Of a stretch of 64,000 nucleotides of DNA, positions 19,600 through 29,874 are shown one piece after another. The notes below the pieces were generated by a model. That model was given only the letters and a program-made list of their open reading frames with translations, was not told the origin of the DNA and searched no databases. How positions within the stretch are numbered: the first letter of the stretch is position 1; every line of letters starts with the position of its first letter. A program made the position numbers and the translations under genes. The stretch comes from Paraburkholderia translucens (GTDB lineage Bacteria > Pseudomonadota > Gammaproteobacteria > Burkholderiales > Burkholderiaceae), in assembly GCF_020881035.1 (NCBI RefSeq), contig NZ_JAJITC010000008.1:124001-188000 (forward strand). Direction: 5' to 3'.

Positions 19600-20871
19600 C
19601 TAGCGGCGCTGGCCGAACATCATCTGCCGGGCGAGCGCGGTCTTCACCGGCGGCACGAATTCGAGCGCGGTCAGCGCGAGGCCGCGCAGTACCGCCAGCG
19701 GCGCGAAGTCGACGGTGAACAGGCGCGCGAGCGTATCGGTCGAGCCGATCGTCAGGCGCCGGTCGAGCGCGCGGCGCTGCGCGAAGCTCGCGAGCGCGAG
19801 CGGCGTCGGGCCTTCGGCCGACAGAGCATCGGCGAGCGCGTGCGCGTCGCGCAGGCCCAGATTGAGACCCTGACCCGCCACCGGATGCAATGTCTGCGCC
19901 GCATTGCCGATCGCGACGATGTGGCCGTTCACCAGCGTGTCGACCGCGTTGAGCCCGAGCGGGAATGATGCGCGCAGCTTGATGTGCGTAAAACGGCCCA
20001 TGCGGTCGCCGAACGTGGCGTCGAGCTCGCGCAGGAACGCTTCGTCGGAGAGCTGCGCGCGGCGCGCCGCTTCGCCGGGCGCGCAGCACCAGACGAGCGC
20101 GTAGTCGGCGCCGCGCACGCCGCCCATCGGCAGCAGCGCAATCGGGCCTTGCGACGTGAAGCGCTCCCACGCGACGTGCGGCTGCGGCGCGGACACGGTG
20201 ACCGTGCCGACCAGCGCGGTCTGACCGTAGTCGCGCGAGCCGCCGTTGTTCTTGCCGGGCTTGCGGGAGCCGGTGTCTTCGTCCGTGACGCTGCTCACGC
20301 TTTTCGCGCGCTTCTGGTCGCCGAACAGTCCGCCCTCGGCGTTCACCAGAATCCGCGTGCGCAAGTGCCGGGCGACGCCCGCGGTTTCGATCGGCAGCGT
20401 GACGCCGTCGGAGTCCTGAACCGGCGCGCCCGCCGAGGTCGAGCGGAACCAGTGGACGGGCGTCGCCCGCACCGCGTCGGCGAGACCGTGCACGATGGAG
20501 CCGTAGCGCAGCACGTAGCCGAGCGCGGGCAGCCCGTGCTCGCGATGATCGATCAGCGTGCGCCCGAAATGACCACGTTGCGACACGTGGATGCGCTCGA
20601 TCGCGGTGGCGTCGGCGGGCCAGCGCAGCGGCTCGAGGATCATGCGGCTGCCGTGCGAGACCGCGATCGCGCGTGGATCGGCGATCGAGTCTTCCGGTTC
20701 CCGCGCATCGACGAGCGCGACCTTCAGCTCGCGCGTGACGCTGCGGCGCGCGAGCCAGCCGGCGAGCGCGAGGCCGACCGGTCCGGCGCCGACGATCGTG
20801 ACATCGAAATCGAACCCCTGCTGGTGGGAGGCGGGTTTCAGGATCACCGCCGACGGAGAAGCATCGTTCAT
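19600..20871 (-). CDS. FAD-dependent ubiquinone hydroxylase, UbiH/UbiF/VisC family
   Basis: A 423-residue flavoprotein monooxygenase of the UbiH/COQ6 group, which hydroxylates the ring during ubiquinone synthesis. The dinucleotide-binding GXGXXG is VGAGPVGLALAGWLAR at about residues 27-42, and the second FAD motif is GNAAQTLHPVAGQGLNLGLRDA. Between them DPRAIAVSHGS fits the UbiH family. Position on the ring (C6 versus C5) cannot be assigned from sequence alone. It starts 6 bases after the pepP stop, a conserved pairing (pepP-ubiH) in proteobacteria. Confidence 0.88.
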   Translation of the reverse strand: MNDASPSAVILKPASHQQGFDFDVTIVGAGPVGLALAGWLARRSVTRELKVALVDAREPEDSIADPRAIAVSHGSRMILEPLRWPADATAIERIHVSQRGHFGRTLIDHREHGLPALGYVLRYGSIVHGLADAVRATPVHWFRSTSAGAPVQDSDGVTLPIETAGVARHLRTRILVNAEGGLFGDQKRAKSVSSVTDEDTGSRKPGKNNGGSRDYGQTALVGTVTVSAPQPHVAWERFTSQGPIALLPMGGVRGADYALVWCCAPGEAARRAQLSDEAFLRELDATFGDRMGRFTHIKLRASFPLGLNAVDTLVNGHIVAIGNAAQTLHPVAGQGLNLGLRDAHALADALSAEGPTPLALASFAQRRALDRRLTIGSTDTLARLFTVDFAPLAVLRGLALTALEFVPPVKTALARQMMFGQRR

Positions 20872-20877
20872 CGCGGA

Positions 20878-22296
20878 TCAGGTCCTCGCTTCATGCGGGG
20901 CTTGATTGCCCGTCCGGGCTTCCCGCATCAGGGCTTCGATCTCGTCGGCGGCCACCGGCACGTCGCGCGTGATCAGCTCGCAGCCCGACGGCGTGACGAT
21001 CGCGTCGTCCTCTATGCGGATACCGATATTCCAGTAGCGCTCGGGCACACCCTCGGCCGGGCGGATGTACAGGCCCGGCTCGATCGTCAGCGTCATCGAC
21101 GCGCGCAGCGTGCGCCACGGTAGCGCGCCCGCCTCGTCGCGTGGCGCGCCGCGCTCGCGGTAGTCGCCGCAGTCGTGCACGTCCATGCCGAGCCAGTGGC
21201 CGGTGCGGTGCATATAGAACGGCGCATAGGCGCGCTCGGCGATCACGTCGTCGACCGAGGCGAACTTCGCGCGCGGCACGATGCCGGTGTCGAGCAGCCC
21301 CTGCGACAGCACTCCCAGCGCGGCCTGGTGCGGATCGTCGAAGCTCGCGCCGGCGTGCGTCGCGGCGACGGCAGCCTGCTGCGCGGCCAGCACGATGTCG
21401 TAAAGCTCGCGCTGCACCGGCGTGAAACGGCCGCTCGCCGGGAATGTGCGCGTGATGTCGGACGCGTAGCCATCGAGTTCGCAGGCGGCGTCGATCAGGA
21501 TAAGGTCGCCGTCCCGCGCGATCGCGTTGCCGGCCGGGTAGTGCAGCACGCATGCGTTCGCGCCGGCCGCGACGATCGACCCATAGGCCGGGGCCTGCGC
21601 GCCGAACTTGCGGAACGTGTACAGCAGCTCGGCCTCGAGTTCGTACTCGCGGACGCCGGGGCGGCACGCCGTCATCGCGCGACGATGCGCGGCCGCAGAA
21701 ATCTGCGCGGCGCGGCGCATGATCGCCAGCTCGTGGTCGTCCTTGACGAGCCGCATCTCGTCGATGAGCGGCAGCAGGTCGCGCGCGGCCGTCGGCGCGA
21801 CGGTGCCGCTGCGGCTTTGCGCGCGCACCGCGTCGAGCCAACCGCGCACCTGCTCGTCGAGCCGTGCCGATGTGCCAAGCGCGTAGTGCAGCGCCGGCTT
21901 GTCGGCGATGATGCGCGGCAGCTGCGTGTCGAGTTCGCCGAACGGGAACGCGGCGTCGAGTCCGAACGCTTCGCGAGCGCCGTCGGGGCCGAAGCGGAAG
22001 CCTTCCCAGGTCTCGCGCTCGACGCTTTTCTCGCGGCAGAACAGGATCGACGCGGGCGCGCCCGGCGCGGCGCTCGCGTCGAGCACCAGCAGCGCTTCGG
22101 GCTCGGTGAAGCCGGTCAGATAATAGAAGTAGCTGTCGTGACGGTACGGGTAGTCGGCGTCGCGGTTGCGCAGCGCCTCCGGCGCGGTGGGGACGATGGC
22201 GACGCCGCCGCCCGCGGCGCGCAGCGCGGCGAGAACGCGCTCGCGGCGCGCGCGGTAGACGTCGATGGCGATGGTGGGTTCGGTCGGCTGGTTCAT
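20878..22296 (-). CDS. pepP: Xaa-Pro aminopeptidase (aminopeptidase P)
   Basis: Dinuclear metal peptidase that removes an N-terminal residue before proline; 472 residues with an N-terminal creatinase-like domain and a C-terminal pita-bread domain. Metal ligands are visible in order: Asp in LILIDAACEL, Asp in YASDITRTF, His in HRTGHWLGMDVHDCGD, Glu in TLTIEPGLYI and Glu in GIRIEDD. It precedes the ubiquinone hydroxylase gene by 6 bases and is presumably co-transcribed with it. Confidence 0.95.
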   Translation of the reverse strand: MNQPTEPTIAIDVYRARRERVLAALRAAGGGVAIVPTAPEALRNRDADYPYRHDSYFYYLTGFTEPEALLVLDASAAPGAPASILFCREKSVERETWEGFRFGPDGAREAFGLDAAFPFGELDTQLPRIIADKPALHYALGTSARLDEQVRGWLDAVRAQSRSGTVAPTAARDLLPLIDEMRLVKDDHELAIMRRAAQISAAAHRRAMTACRPGVREYELEAELLYTFRKFGAQAPAYGSIVAAGANACVLHYPAGNAIARDGDLILIDAACELDGYASDITRTFPASGRFTPVQRELYDIVLAAQQAAVAATHAGASFDDPHQAALGVLSQGLLDTGIVPRAKFASVDDVIAERAYAPFYMHRTGHWLGMDVHDCGDYRERGAPRDEAGALPWRTLRASMTLTIEPGLYIRPAEGVPERYWNIGIRIEDDAIVTPSGCELITRDVPVAADEIEALMREARTGNQAPHEART

Positions 22297-22507
22297 CGTG
22301 CGATTGTAGCGCCGCGATTCACAGGGCCCTATTTTCCGCGCCCGACATTGACCGGGTTTGTGCGGATCCCGACAGCGCGGCGGCCGAGGTCATGTTGCAA
22401 TCCGCCCACAGCGGCTCGGCGGGCAGCTCGCGAAGATGCCGGGCGCACGTTCGCGAACGCCTTGGACCACTTATACTTTCGCCGGATTCAGATAAAGGCA
22501 GAAGGTC

Positions 22508-23122
22508 ATGATGAAACTCATCGGTTCGTTTGGCAGCCCGTTCGTGCGTAAAGCGCGGATCGTGCTTGCCGACAAGAAGATCGACTATGAACTGGTGCCC
22601 GAGAACGTCTGGGCGCCGGAAACCCGGATTCACACCTTCAATCCGCTCGGCAAGGTGCCTTGCCTCGTGATGGAAGACGGCGAGGCCGTGTTCGATTCGC
22701 GGGTGATCTGCGAATACGTCGATACGCTGTCGCCGGTCGGCAAGCTGATTCCGCCGTCGGGGCGCGAGCGTATCGAGGTGCGCTGCTGGGAAGCGCTCGC
22801 CGACGGCTTGCTCGACGCGGCCGTGCTGATCCGTCTCGAAGGCACGCAGCGCGCGCCCGAGCAGCGCGTCGACGCGTGGGTCGCGCGGCAGCAGCGCAAG
22901 ATCGACGAAGCGCTGATCGCGATGTCGCAGGGGCTCGGCAGCAAGCCGTGGTGCGCGAGCAATCACTACACGCTCGCCGACATCGCCGTAGGCTGCGCGC
23001 TCGGCTATCTGGACTTCCGCACGCCGGAACTGAACTGGCGCGAATCGCATCCGAATCTGGACAAGCACTTCCAGAAGCTGTCGCTGCGGCAGTCATTCAT
23101 CGATACGGTGCCGAGGGACTGA
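22508..23122 (+). CDS. Glutathione S-transferase family protein
   Basis: A 204-residue soluble GST. The thioredoxin-like N-domain contains GSFGSPFVRKARIVLADKK, the cis-proline region LGKVPCLV and the glutathione-binding ES-like motif in AVFDSRVICEYVD. The C-domain has the N-capping motif YTLADIAVGCALGYLD. A serine in the SPFVRK position is the likely catalytic residue. The substrate is unknown. Two ATG codons in a row at 22508 and 22511 can serve as start. Confidence 0.88.
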   Translation: MMKLIGSFGSPFVRKARIVLADKKIDYELVPENVWAPETRIHTFNPLGKVPCLVMEDGEAVFDSRVICEYVDTLSPVGKLIPPSGRERIEVRCWEALADGLLDAAVLIRLEGTQRAPEQRVDAWVARQQRKIDEALIAMSQGLGSKPWCASNHYTLADIAVGCALGYLDFRTPELNWRESHPNLDKHFQKLSLRQSFIDTVPRD

Positions 23123-23140
23123 GGAAGCTCGAAAGAGCAT

Positions 23141-23175
23141 AAAAAATGCGCCTGCACGTCAGGCGCATTTTTTTT
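23141..23175. terminator. Bidirectional terminator between GST gene and lnt
   Basis: AAAAAATGCGCCTG and CAGGCGCATTTTTT form a long perfect stem around CACGT, flanked by A's and T's on either side. Confidence 0.92.
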
Positions 23176-23200
23176 GCGGGTGGTGTATTTGACGTGGGCG

Positions 23201-24910
23201 CTACCGCTTGCCGTTGCGTCGCCGCACGATCCGTGGCCCGAAAGCAAAACCGAACGCGAGCAGCAGCGCGGACACCGCGAGCACCGTATTGTTGCCGCTC
23301 GTCACATAAGGCGTGCTGCCCGAGGTGCCTTGCACCGTCACGTCGAGCGAGCCGACCGTGTACGGCGTGAGGCGCCCGATCACGCGGCCGTTGGCGTCGA
23401 TCGCGGCGGTCATGCCGGTGTTGGTCGCGCGCAGCATCGGCCGGCCGGTTTCGAGCGAGCGCATGCGCGCGATCTGCAGATGCTGGTCGAGCGCGATGGT
23501 GTCGCCGAACCACGCCAGATTGGTCGCGTTGACGAGCACGCCGGCGGGCGTCGCGTTCTCGCGCAGCGTGCGTGCGATCTCCTCGCCGAAGATGTCCTCG
23601 TAGCAGATGTTCACCGCGACCGGCTGGTTATGAACCATGAACGGCGGTTGCACCGGCGGGCCGCGGAAGAAGTCGCCGAGCGGAATGTTCATCAGGTTCA
23701 CGAACCAGCGGAAGCCCCACGGCACGAATTCGCCGAACGGCACCAGGTGGTGCTTGTCGTAGCGGTAGATCTCGTGCGAGCCGGGCGTGACGCCGAACAG
23801 GCTGTTGGTGTAGTCGACCACGCGGCCGTCCGGCGTGACCGTGCCGCCGATCGCGCCGAACAGCAGCGCGCTGCCGGTCGAATCCGAGAACTGCCGGATC
23901 GCCGCCGCGAAGTTCGGCGGCAACTGCTGCGCGAGCACGGGGATCGCGGTTTCCGGCGTGACGATCAGATCGGCCGGCTTCGACGTGATCATCTGCCGAT
24001 ACTCTTCGATCGCCCCGCGCGTGCCGGCTTCCTCGAACTTCATCTCCTGTTTCACGTTGCCTTGCAGCAGACGCACCGACAGCGGCGCGTTGGCGGGTGT
24101 GGTCCATTGCACGAGCGGCAGCACCAGGCCGATCACGATCAGTGCGAGCGCGACGCCGGCGGGCAGGACGATAGGGGCGACGCGGCTTCTCGTGTTCGGA
24201 TCGCGAGCTTCATCCGCACGCCCGGAGCGCCACGACGGCAGCAGCGCGAGCAGCGCCTGCACGATCAACGCGGCCGTCAGCGCGGCCATCCAGCCGACGC
24301 CGTACACGCCGACCACCGGCGCAAACCCCGCGAACGGGCCATCTACCTGTGCATAGCCGATCGCGAGCCACGGAAAACCGGTGAACACCGTGCCGCGCAG
24401 CCATTCACCGATCGCCCACGCGCTCGCGAACGCAAGCGCGCCGTGCCAGGTCGGTGAGAACGGCGCGCGCTCGTCGGCGGCGCCGTTTTGAGCATGGCCC
24501 GCGCAGAACGACCACAAGCCCGCGGCGAGCGCCGGGTAGACGGCGAGATACAGCGAGAACAGCACCAGCGCCGTGCCGGCCAGCGGCGCGGGCATGCCGC
24601 CGTAGTAGTGCATGCTCACATAAAGCCACCAGATCCCGCTCACGAAATTACCGAAGCCGAATGCGCCGCCCGTCAGCGCGGCGCTTTTCCAGCCGGTGCT
24701 GCGCGTGAGCCACGCGAAGAAGAACACGAAGATCGCGAGCTGCAGCCAGCCGCCGTGCGGCGTCGGTGCGAAGGACAGCGTATTGGCTGCGCCCGCGGCG
24801 AGTGCGACGAGGTAGTGCCAGCGAGGCAGCGCGCGGCTGCGCGTGCTGTCGTCGGCGGGAGCGGGAGCGCTCACGCCGCGGCGCGAACGGGAAGTGATCG
24901 GGTCGGCCAT
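23201..24910 (-). CDS. lnt: Apolipoprotein N-acyltransferase
   Basis: Inner-membrane enzyme that adds the third acyl chain to lipoproteins, 569 residues. The N-terminal half holds several hydrophobic helices; the C-terminal half is a nitrilase-fold domain with the Glu-Lys-Cys triad in VTPETAIPV, YDKHHLVPFGEFVP and NICYEDIFGEE. ATG 24910 (MADPITS) is preferred; 21 more codons are open upstream. It is last in the miaB-phoH-ybeY-chaC-corC-lnt operon. Confidence 0.95.
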   Translation of the reverse strand: MADPITSRSRRGVSAPAPADDSTRSRALPRWHYLVALAAGAANTLSFAPTPHGGWLQLAIFVFFFAWLTRSTGWKSAALTGGAFGFGNFVSGIWWLYVSMHYYGGMPAPLAGTALVLFSLYLAVYPALAAGLWSFCAGHAQNGAADERAPFSPTWHGALAFASAWAIGEWLRGTVFTGFPWLAIGYAQVDGPFAGFAPVVGVYGVGWMAALTAALIVQALLALLPSWRSGRADEARDPNTRSRVAPIVLPAGVALALIVIGLVLPLVQWTTPANAPLSVRLLQGNVKQEMKFEEAGTRGAIEEYRQMITSKPADLIVTPETAIPVLAQQLPPNFAAAIRQFSDSTGSALLFGAIGGTVTPDGRVVDYTNSLFGVTPGSHEIYRYDKHHLVPFGEFVPWGFRWFVNLMNIPLGDFFRGPPVQPPFMVHNQPVAVNICYEDIFGEEIARTLRENATPAGVLVNATNLAWFGDTIALDQHLQIARMRSLETGRPMLRATNTGMTAAIDANGRVIGRLTPYTVGSLDVTVQGTSGSTPYVTSGNNTVLAVSALLLAFGFAFGPRIVRRRNGKR

Positions 24911-25016
24911 TGTTGCGCGGTCGGCGTCGGTAGTTGAGAAGTCAAATGAGAAGGCAAAATGCACACACAGCAAAACGCGCGGACGCGCAGGCAGTGCAAA
25001 GGCCCGCGCAGCGGGC

Positions 25017-25922
25017 TCAGGTTTGCACGGGCTGCGTCTCGCGTTCGCGCTGGCCCGCGAGCGGATCGCGGCGCACCAGCAGCATGTGGACCTGGCGGGC
25101 GTCGCCGCGCAGGATCTCGAAGATCAGATCGTCGAGGCGGACCTTCTCGCCACGATGGGGCACCCGGCCGAAGTGATGCGTGACGAGGCCGCCGATCGTG
25201 TCGACTTCGTCGTCCGGGTAATGGGTGCCGAAGGTGTCGTTGAACTGCTCGATCTCGGTCAGCGCACGCACGCGGAAGCGTCCGTCCGGCGACGCGATGA
25301 TGTTGCCGCTTTCCTCGTCGAAATCGTATTCGTCCTCAATGTCGCCGACGATCTGCTCCAGTACGTCTTCGATCGTGATCAGGCCCGCGACGCCGCCGTA
25401 TTCGTCGACGACCACCGCGAGGTGATTGCGATTCACGCGAAAGTCGTGCAGCAGCACGTTCAGCCGCTTCGACTCGGGGATGAACACGGCCGGGCGCAGC
25501 ATGCCGCGCACGTCGAATTCTTCTTCGGCGTAGTAGCGCAGCAGGTCTTTCGCGAGCAGCACGCCGATGATGTTGTCACGGTTGCCTTCGTACACCGGAT
25601 AGCGCGAATGCGCTTTCTCCAGCACATAAGGGATGAATTCGGCGGGATTGTCCGCAATGTTGATCGCGTCCATTTGCGCGCGCGGCACCATGATGTCGCG
25701 TGCGCTCAGTTCCGACACCTGAAACACGCCTTCGATCATCGACAGCGAGTCGGCGTCGATCAGGTTGCGCTCGTGCGCGTCCTGCAGGATTTCCAGAAGC
25801 TCGGCGCGCGAGTCGGGCTCGGGCGAGATGAAGTCGGTCAGGCGCTCGAGCAGCGAGCGCTTTTCCTGCGGTTTGTCGGGTTGGCGTCCGGTATGGCGTC
25901 GACTGGGATACGTGTCGTTCAT
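25017..25922 (-). CDS. corC: CorC/HlyC family CBS-domain protein (YbeX)
   Basis: A 301-residue cytoplasmic protein with two CBS domains (RDIMVPRAQMDAINI and HLAVVVDEYGGVAGLITIEDVLEQIVGDIEDE) and a C-terminal CorC_HlyC domain (DTIGGLVTHHFGRVPHRGE). The family is linked to magnesium/cobalt efflux and, as YbeX, to ribosome maturation. ATG 25922 gives the standard family N-terminus; the frame is open for hundreds of bases upstream, but that part is antisense-like shadow of chaC and ybeY. It is followed by lnt after 106 bases. Confidence 0.93.
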   Translation of the reverse strand: MNDTYPSRRHTGRQPDKPQEKRSLLERLTDFISPEPDSRAELLEILQDAHERNLIDADSLSMIEGVFQVSELSARDIMVPRAQMDAINIADNPAEFIPYVLEKAHSRYPVYEGNRDNIIGVLLAKDLLRYYAEEEFDVRGMLRPAVFIPESKRLNVLLHDFRVNRNHLAVVVDEYGGVAGLITIEDVLEQIVGDIEDEYDFDEESGNIIASPDGRFRVRALTEIEQFNDTFGTHYPDDEVDTIGGLVTHHFGRVPHRGEKVRLDDLIFEILRGDARQVHMLLVRRDPLAGQRERETQPVQT

Positions 25923-26140
25923 GGTAGTGCGCCCGGCGAGACTGGGCGCGCTGTTGCAGAGCGTTAAGGATACACCAGGCACATGGCGGAACCGTGTCCC
26001 ACCGGGACTGGCGACGAGCAAAGCCGGGGTAAAGCGGCCGCGCCGAAACGGCGGGGCGTGGGTCCATGCTAACCGATTACACGGGCAAAAGCGCTTGGGG
26101 GGAAAAAAGTCGCGGGTGGGGTTTTCGCGGATTCGCCGAG

Positions 26141-26800
26141 TCACGCCGTCCGTGTGCAGCGCGCGAGCAGCGCTTCGAGCGCGCGGTCCGGCATCCCGCT
26201 TTCGCGCAGCGCATGCACGGTGCGGCTCACGTACTCGAACGTCGTGCCGTAGCGGCCGCTCGCGCAGCCCAGCACGGTCCGGATGATGTCGTCGTGCAGC
26301 TTGCCGGTGTAGCTCGGCACGTCGCGGCGCATTACGAACGCGAGCGCATCGACACGCCGTCCGTCCGCGAGCACGCACGGCAGCCACGCGGGCCGATACG
26401 AGCCCATCGGCATTTCGCGGCGCCACAGTGCTTCGAGATGCGGCATCGCGCCGACGGCGGCGAGCCGGAACGCCATGCCCGTGCATGAGCCGCCGCGATC
26501 GAGCGCGAGCACGAGGCCGGGCTGCTCGGGCGTGCCGCGATTCACGCGTGACCACAGATAGAGGCCGCGGTGATAGCCATGCACCTTCGAGCGCATCGCC
26601 TCGACGGTGGGCAGGCCCGGGTTCCAGATCAGCGAGCCGTAGCCGAACAGCCACAGATCGCGCTCGCGGTCCCAGCCGCGCAACGTGCATTCGAGCGACT
26701 CGCGCAACTCGTCGTCCGTCAGAAGCCGCGATTCGCCGAGCACCGGCGGGTAATCCCGGCAGCGCACGGCGATATCGGCTTCGGGGGACTGGGTGCTCAC
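26141..26800 (-). CDS. ChaC-like gamma-glutamylcyclotransferase
   Basis: A 219-residue enzyme expected to split glutathione into 5-oxoproline and Cys-Gly. It has the substrate-binding YGSLIWNPG motif near residue 53, VHGYHRGLYLWS, GTPEQPGLVLALDRGG and YTGKLHDDIIRTVLG, as in bacterial ChaC. The start is GTG 26800, 9 bases after the ybeY stop. It is inserted between ybeY and corC, which are adjacent in most genomes, so glutathione turnover would be co-expressed with RNA and envelope maintenance genes. Confidence 0.88.
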   Translation of the reverse strand: MSTQSPEADIAVRCRDYPPVLGESRLLTDDELRESLECTLRGWDRERDLWLFGYGSLIWNPGLPTVEAMRSKVHGYHRGLYLWSRVNRGTPEQPGLVLALDRGGSCTGMAFRLAAVGAMPHLEALWRREMPMGSYRPAWLPCVLADGRRVDALAFVMRRDVPSYTGKLHDDIIRTVLGCASGRYGTTFEYVSRTVHALRESGMPDRALEALLARCTRTA

Positions 26801-26809
26801 GATGGATTC

Positions 26810-27271
26810 TTATTGATAAGGGTCGGGAAAGCCGAGCTTGCCGAGGATTTCGGTCTCGATCGCTTCCATTTCCTCGGCTTCTTCTTCGACCTCGTGGTCG
26901 TAGCCCTGTGCATGCAGCGTACCGTGCACGAGCAGGTGCGCATAATGCGCGGTGAGCGGCTTGCCCTGCTCGGCAGCCTCCTTTTCGACCACCGGGCAGC
27001 ACAGGATCAGATCGCCCGTGACCGGGTCGTCTTCCGATTCGGCGTAGGCGAAAGTCAGCACGTTGGTCGCGTAGTCCTTGCCGCGATAGGTGCGGTTCAG
27101 CGTGCGGCCTTCTTCGGCGTCGACGAACCGGACCGTCAGTTCGCCATCCGCGAACAGCGCTGCCTTGATCCAGCCGGCCACCGTCGCTCGTGGCAGCAGC
27201 GCCTTGTGTTCCGGCCAGGCTTTGGCGGCGGGGAATTGCAGGTTCAATGTCAGTTTCGGGGGGCGGCTCAT
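26810..27271 (-). CDS. ybeY: Endoribonuclease YbeY
   Basis: Zinc-dependent single-strand RNase needed for 16S rRNA 3'-end maturation and ribosome quality control, 153 residues. The metal-binding motif [11 protein letters not shown] near residue 119 is intact (H3XH5XH), preceded by [15 protein letters not shown]. It lies between phoH (82 bases upstream) and chaC in the operon. Confidence 0.96.
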   Translation of the reverse strand: MSRPPKLTLNLQFPAAKAWPEHKALLPRATVAGWIKAALFADGELTVRFVDAEEGRTLNRTYRGKDYATNVLTFAYAESEDDPVTGDLILCCPVVEKEAAEQGKPLTAHYAHLLVHGTLHAQGYDHEVEEEAEEMEAIETEILGKLGFPDPYQ

Positions 27272-27353
27272 GCGGTGTCTATGCGTGGCGTTCGTGGCTT
27301 AGGCGTTTGTTCGCAGTGCGGCTGGTTGCGCCTCGGGCCGCGAGGCGCATCGC

Positions 27354-28448
27354 TCAGCGCGAATCGACCGAAGCTGGCGTTTTCTGCGCATGCGCATCGT
27401 ACGCCTCCACAATTCGCGCGACTAGCGGATGCCGCACGACGTCGGCACTCGTGAAGCGCGTGAGCGCGATGCCGCGCACGTCCGCGAGCACCTGCTGCGC
27501 TTCGATGAGCCCGCTCTTGTGGCCGCGCGGCAGGTCCACCTGGGTCGTGTCGCCGGTGACGACCGCCTTCGAGCCGAAGCCGATCCGGGTGAGGAACATC
27601 TTCATCTGCTCGGGCGTCGTGTTCTGCGCCTCGTCGAGGATGATGAACGCGTGATTGAGCGTGCGGCCGCGCATGTACGCGAGCGGTGCGATTTCGATCA
27701 TCTGCCGCTCGAACATCTTCGCGGTCTTGTCGAAGCCGAGCAGGTCGTACAGCGCGTCATAAAGCGGGCGCAGATACGGATCGACCTTCTGTGCGAGATC
27801 GCCCGGCAAAAAGCCGAGCCGCTCGCCCGCTTCGACCGCGGGGCGGGTGAGCACGATGCGCTTGACCTGGTCGCGCTCGAGCGCGTCGACCGCGCAGGCC
27901 ACCGCGAGGTAGGTCTTGCCGGTGCCGGCCGGACCGACGCCGAACGTCACGTCGTGCGACACAATCTGCTTGAGGTACCCACGCTGCGCCGGAGTGCGGC
28001 CGCGCAGATCCGCGCGTCGCGTGTAGAGCTTCGGGCCGTACTCCTCGAAGTCGTCTTCGTTCGCATTGATATCGACGGGCTGGTCGAACGGATGGTCGGG
28101 GTTGCCCGCGAAGCGCGGGTCGCCGCTGTCGTCGACCTTGCCATTGCCGTTGCCGTTGCCGTTCGCGCGGTGGCGCGCCGGATGGCGCACTTCGACGAGC
28201 GCAAGCTGGATGTCGTCGACCGACAAAGGCTCGCGTGCGCTGTTGTAGAAGTTTTCGAGCGCGGTGAGCGCGAGTTTCGCGCCGCGCCCGCGGATGGTGA
28301 TGCGGTGGCCGCGGCGCTGCAGGGTCACGTCGAGGGCCTGCTCGATCTGCCGGAGATTTTCGTCGAGCGGTCCGCAGAGGTTGGCGAGCCGCGCGTTGTC
28401 TTCGCGCGGTGCGGTGAATTCCAGATGCTGCTGCTGAGTGGTCTTCAA
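27354..28448 (-). CDS. PhoH family protein (YbeZ)
   Basis: A 364-residue cytoplasmic ATPase. The PhoH domain has Walker [13 protein letters not shown] near residue 175, [19 protein letters not shown], and Walker [17 protein letters not shown]. An N-terminal KH-like RNA-binding part (about residues 1-110) matches YbeZ, which works with YbeY in rRNA processing. A linker of repeated Gly-Asn (GNGNGNGKV) lies near residue 100. The only start in frame is TTG 28448, with no clear ribosome site, so the N-terminus is less certain. Confidence 0.92.
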   Translation of the reverse strand: MKTTQQQHLEFTAPREDNARLANLCGPLDENLRQIEQALDVTLQRRGHRITIRGRGAKLALTALENFYNSAREPLSVDDIQLALVEVRHPARHRANGNGNGNGKVDDSGDPRFAGNPDHPFDQPVDINANEDDFEEYGPKLYTRRADLRGRTPAQRGYLKQIVSHDVTFGVGPAGTGKTYLAVACAVDALERDQVKRIVLTRPAVEAGERLGFLPGDLAQKVDPYLRPLYDALYDLLGFDKTAKMFERQMIEIAPLAYMRGRTLNHAFIILDEAQNTTPEQMKMFLTRIGFGSKAVVTGDTTQVDLPRGHKSGLIEAQQVLADVRGIALTRFTSADVVRHPLVARIVEAYDAHAQKTPASVDSR

Positions 28449-28500
28449 GGCGGTGAGTCGATCCTGTCGGTTACGGTACTCAGAATGTCGTTCGGTGCGC

Positions 28501-29874
28501 TCAGTGAGTCGTGGCGGCGCTGTCGTCGTGAACCATCACGAGTTCGCCACGCAGCGAGTGCGGGTACGCGTGCACGATCTTCACGTCGACCATCTGACCG
28601 ATCAGCCGTGCATGCGAGGCGACCGGCGCCGGGAAATTGACGACGCGGTTGTTCTCGGTGCGGCCGGCCAGCTCGTTCGGGTCCTTGCGCGCCGGGCGCT
28701 CGACCAGAATGCGCTCGACCTTGCCGACCATCGCATTGCTGATGCGCTGCACGTTCTCTTCGATCGTGGCCTGCAAGTGTTGCAGGCGCTTGAGCTTGAC
28801 CTCGCGCGGCGTGTCGTCGTGCAGGTTCGCGGCCGGCGTACCGGGGCGCGGGCTGTAGATGAACGAGAAGCTCGTGTCGTATTTCATCTCCTCGACGAGC
28901 GCCATCATCTTCGCGAAGTCTTCCTCGGTCTCGCCGGGGAAGCCGACGATCATGTCCGTCGACAGCGACAGGTCAGGCCGGATCGCGCGCAGCTTGCGGA
29001 TCACCGACTTGTATTCGAGCACGGTGTAGCCGCGCTTCATCGCCATCAGGATGCGGTCGGAGCCGTGCTGCACCGGCAGATGCAGGTGGCTGACGAGCTT
29101 GGGCACCTTCGCGTAGGTGTCGATCAGGCGCTGCGTGAATTCCTTCGGATGCGAGGTCGTATAGCGGATCCGTTCGATACCTGGGATGTCCGCGACGTAT
29201 TCGATCAGTGTCGCGAAGTCGGCGATCTCGGTCGAGCCCAGGGTCAGCGCACCACGATAAGCGTTCACGTTCTGGCCGAGCAGCGTGACTTCACGCACGC
29301 CCTGGTCGGCGAGGCCGGCGATTTCGGTCAGCACATCGTCGAGCGGGCGCGACACTTCCTCGCCGCGCGTGTACGGCACGACACAATAACTGCAGTACTT
29401 GCTGCAGCCTTCCATGATGGACACGAACGCGCTCGGACCTTCGACGCGCGCCGGCGGCAGGTGATCGAACTTCTCGATTTCGGGAAACGAAATATCGACC
29501 TGCGCGCGGCCGCTCGCGCGGCGCTCGTCGATCATTTGCGGCAGGCGGTGCAGCGTTTGCGGGCCGAACACGATGTCGACGTACGGCGCGCGCGCGACGA
29601 TCGAGGCGCCTTCCTGGCTTGCAACGCAGCCGCCCACGCCAATGATCAGATCCGGATTCGCGTCCTTCAGCTCGCGCACGCGGCCGAGGTCGGAAAAGAC
29701 TTTCTCCTGGGCTTTTTCGCGCACCGAGCAGGTGTTGAACAGGATCACGTCGGCGTCTTCCGGCGTGTCGGTCTTGACGAGTCCTTCAGCGGCACCGAGC
29801 ACGTCGACCATCTTGTCGGAGTCGTACTCGTTCATCTGGCAGCCAAAGGTCTTTACATAAACTTTCTTGGTCAT
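28501..29874 (-). CDS. miaB: tRNA-2-methylthio-N6-dimethylallyladenosine synthase MiaB
   Basis: Radical SAM methylthiotransferase that modifies A37 of tRNAs reading UNN codons, 457 residues. The N-terminal UPF0004 domain carries three cluster cysteines ([31 protein letters not shown]), the radical SAM CX3CX2C is [11 protein letters not shown] near residue 155, and a TRAM domain ends the protein. It is first in the operon leading to lnt. Confidence 0.97.
   Translation of the reverse strand: MTKKVYVKTFGCQMNEYDSDKMVDVLGAAEGLVKTDTPEDADVILFNTCSVREKAQEKVFSDLGRVRELKDANPDLIIGVGGCVASQEGASIVARAPYVDIVFGPQTLHRLPQMIDERRASGRAQVDISFPEIEKFDHLPPARVEGPSAFVSIMEGCSKYCSYCVVPYTRGEEVSRPLDDVLTEIAGLADQGVREVTLLGQNVNAYRGALTLGSTEIADFATLIEYVADIPGIERIRYTTSHPKEFTQRLIDTYAKVPKLVSHLHLPVQHGSDRILMAMKRGYTVLEYKSVIRKLRAIRPDLSLSTDMIVGFPGETEEDFAKMMALVEEMKYDTSFSFIYSPRPGTPAANLHDDTPREVKLKRLQHLQATIEENVQRISNAMVGKVERILVERPARKDPNELAGRTENNRVVNFPAPVASHARLIGQMVDVKIVHAYPHSLRGELVMVHDDSAATTH

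Noticed and set aside
25923..27002. N-terminal extension of corC by 360 codons
   Set aside because: The extension is the antisense or alternate frame of chaC and ybeY; the CorC family N-terminus starts at 25922.
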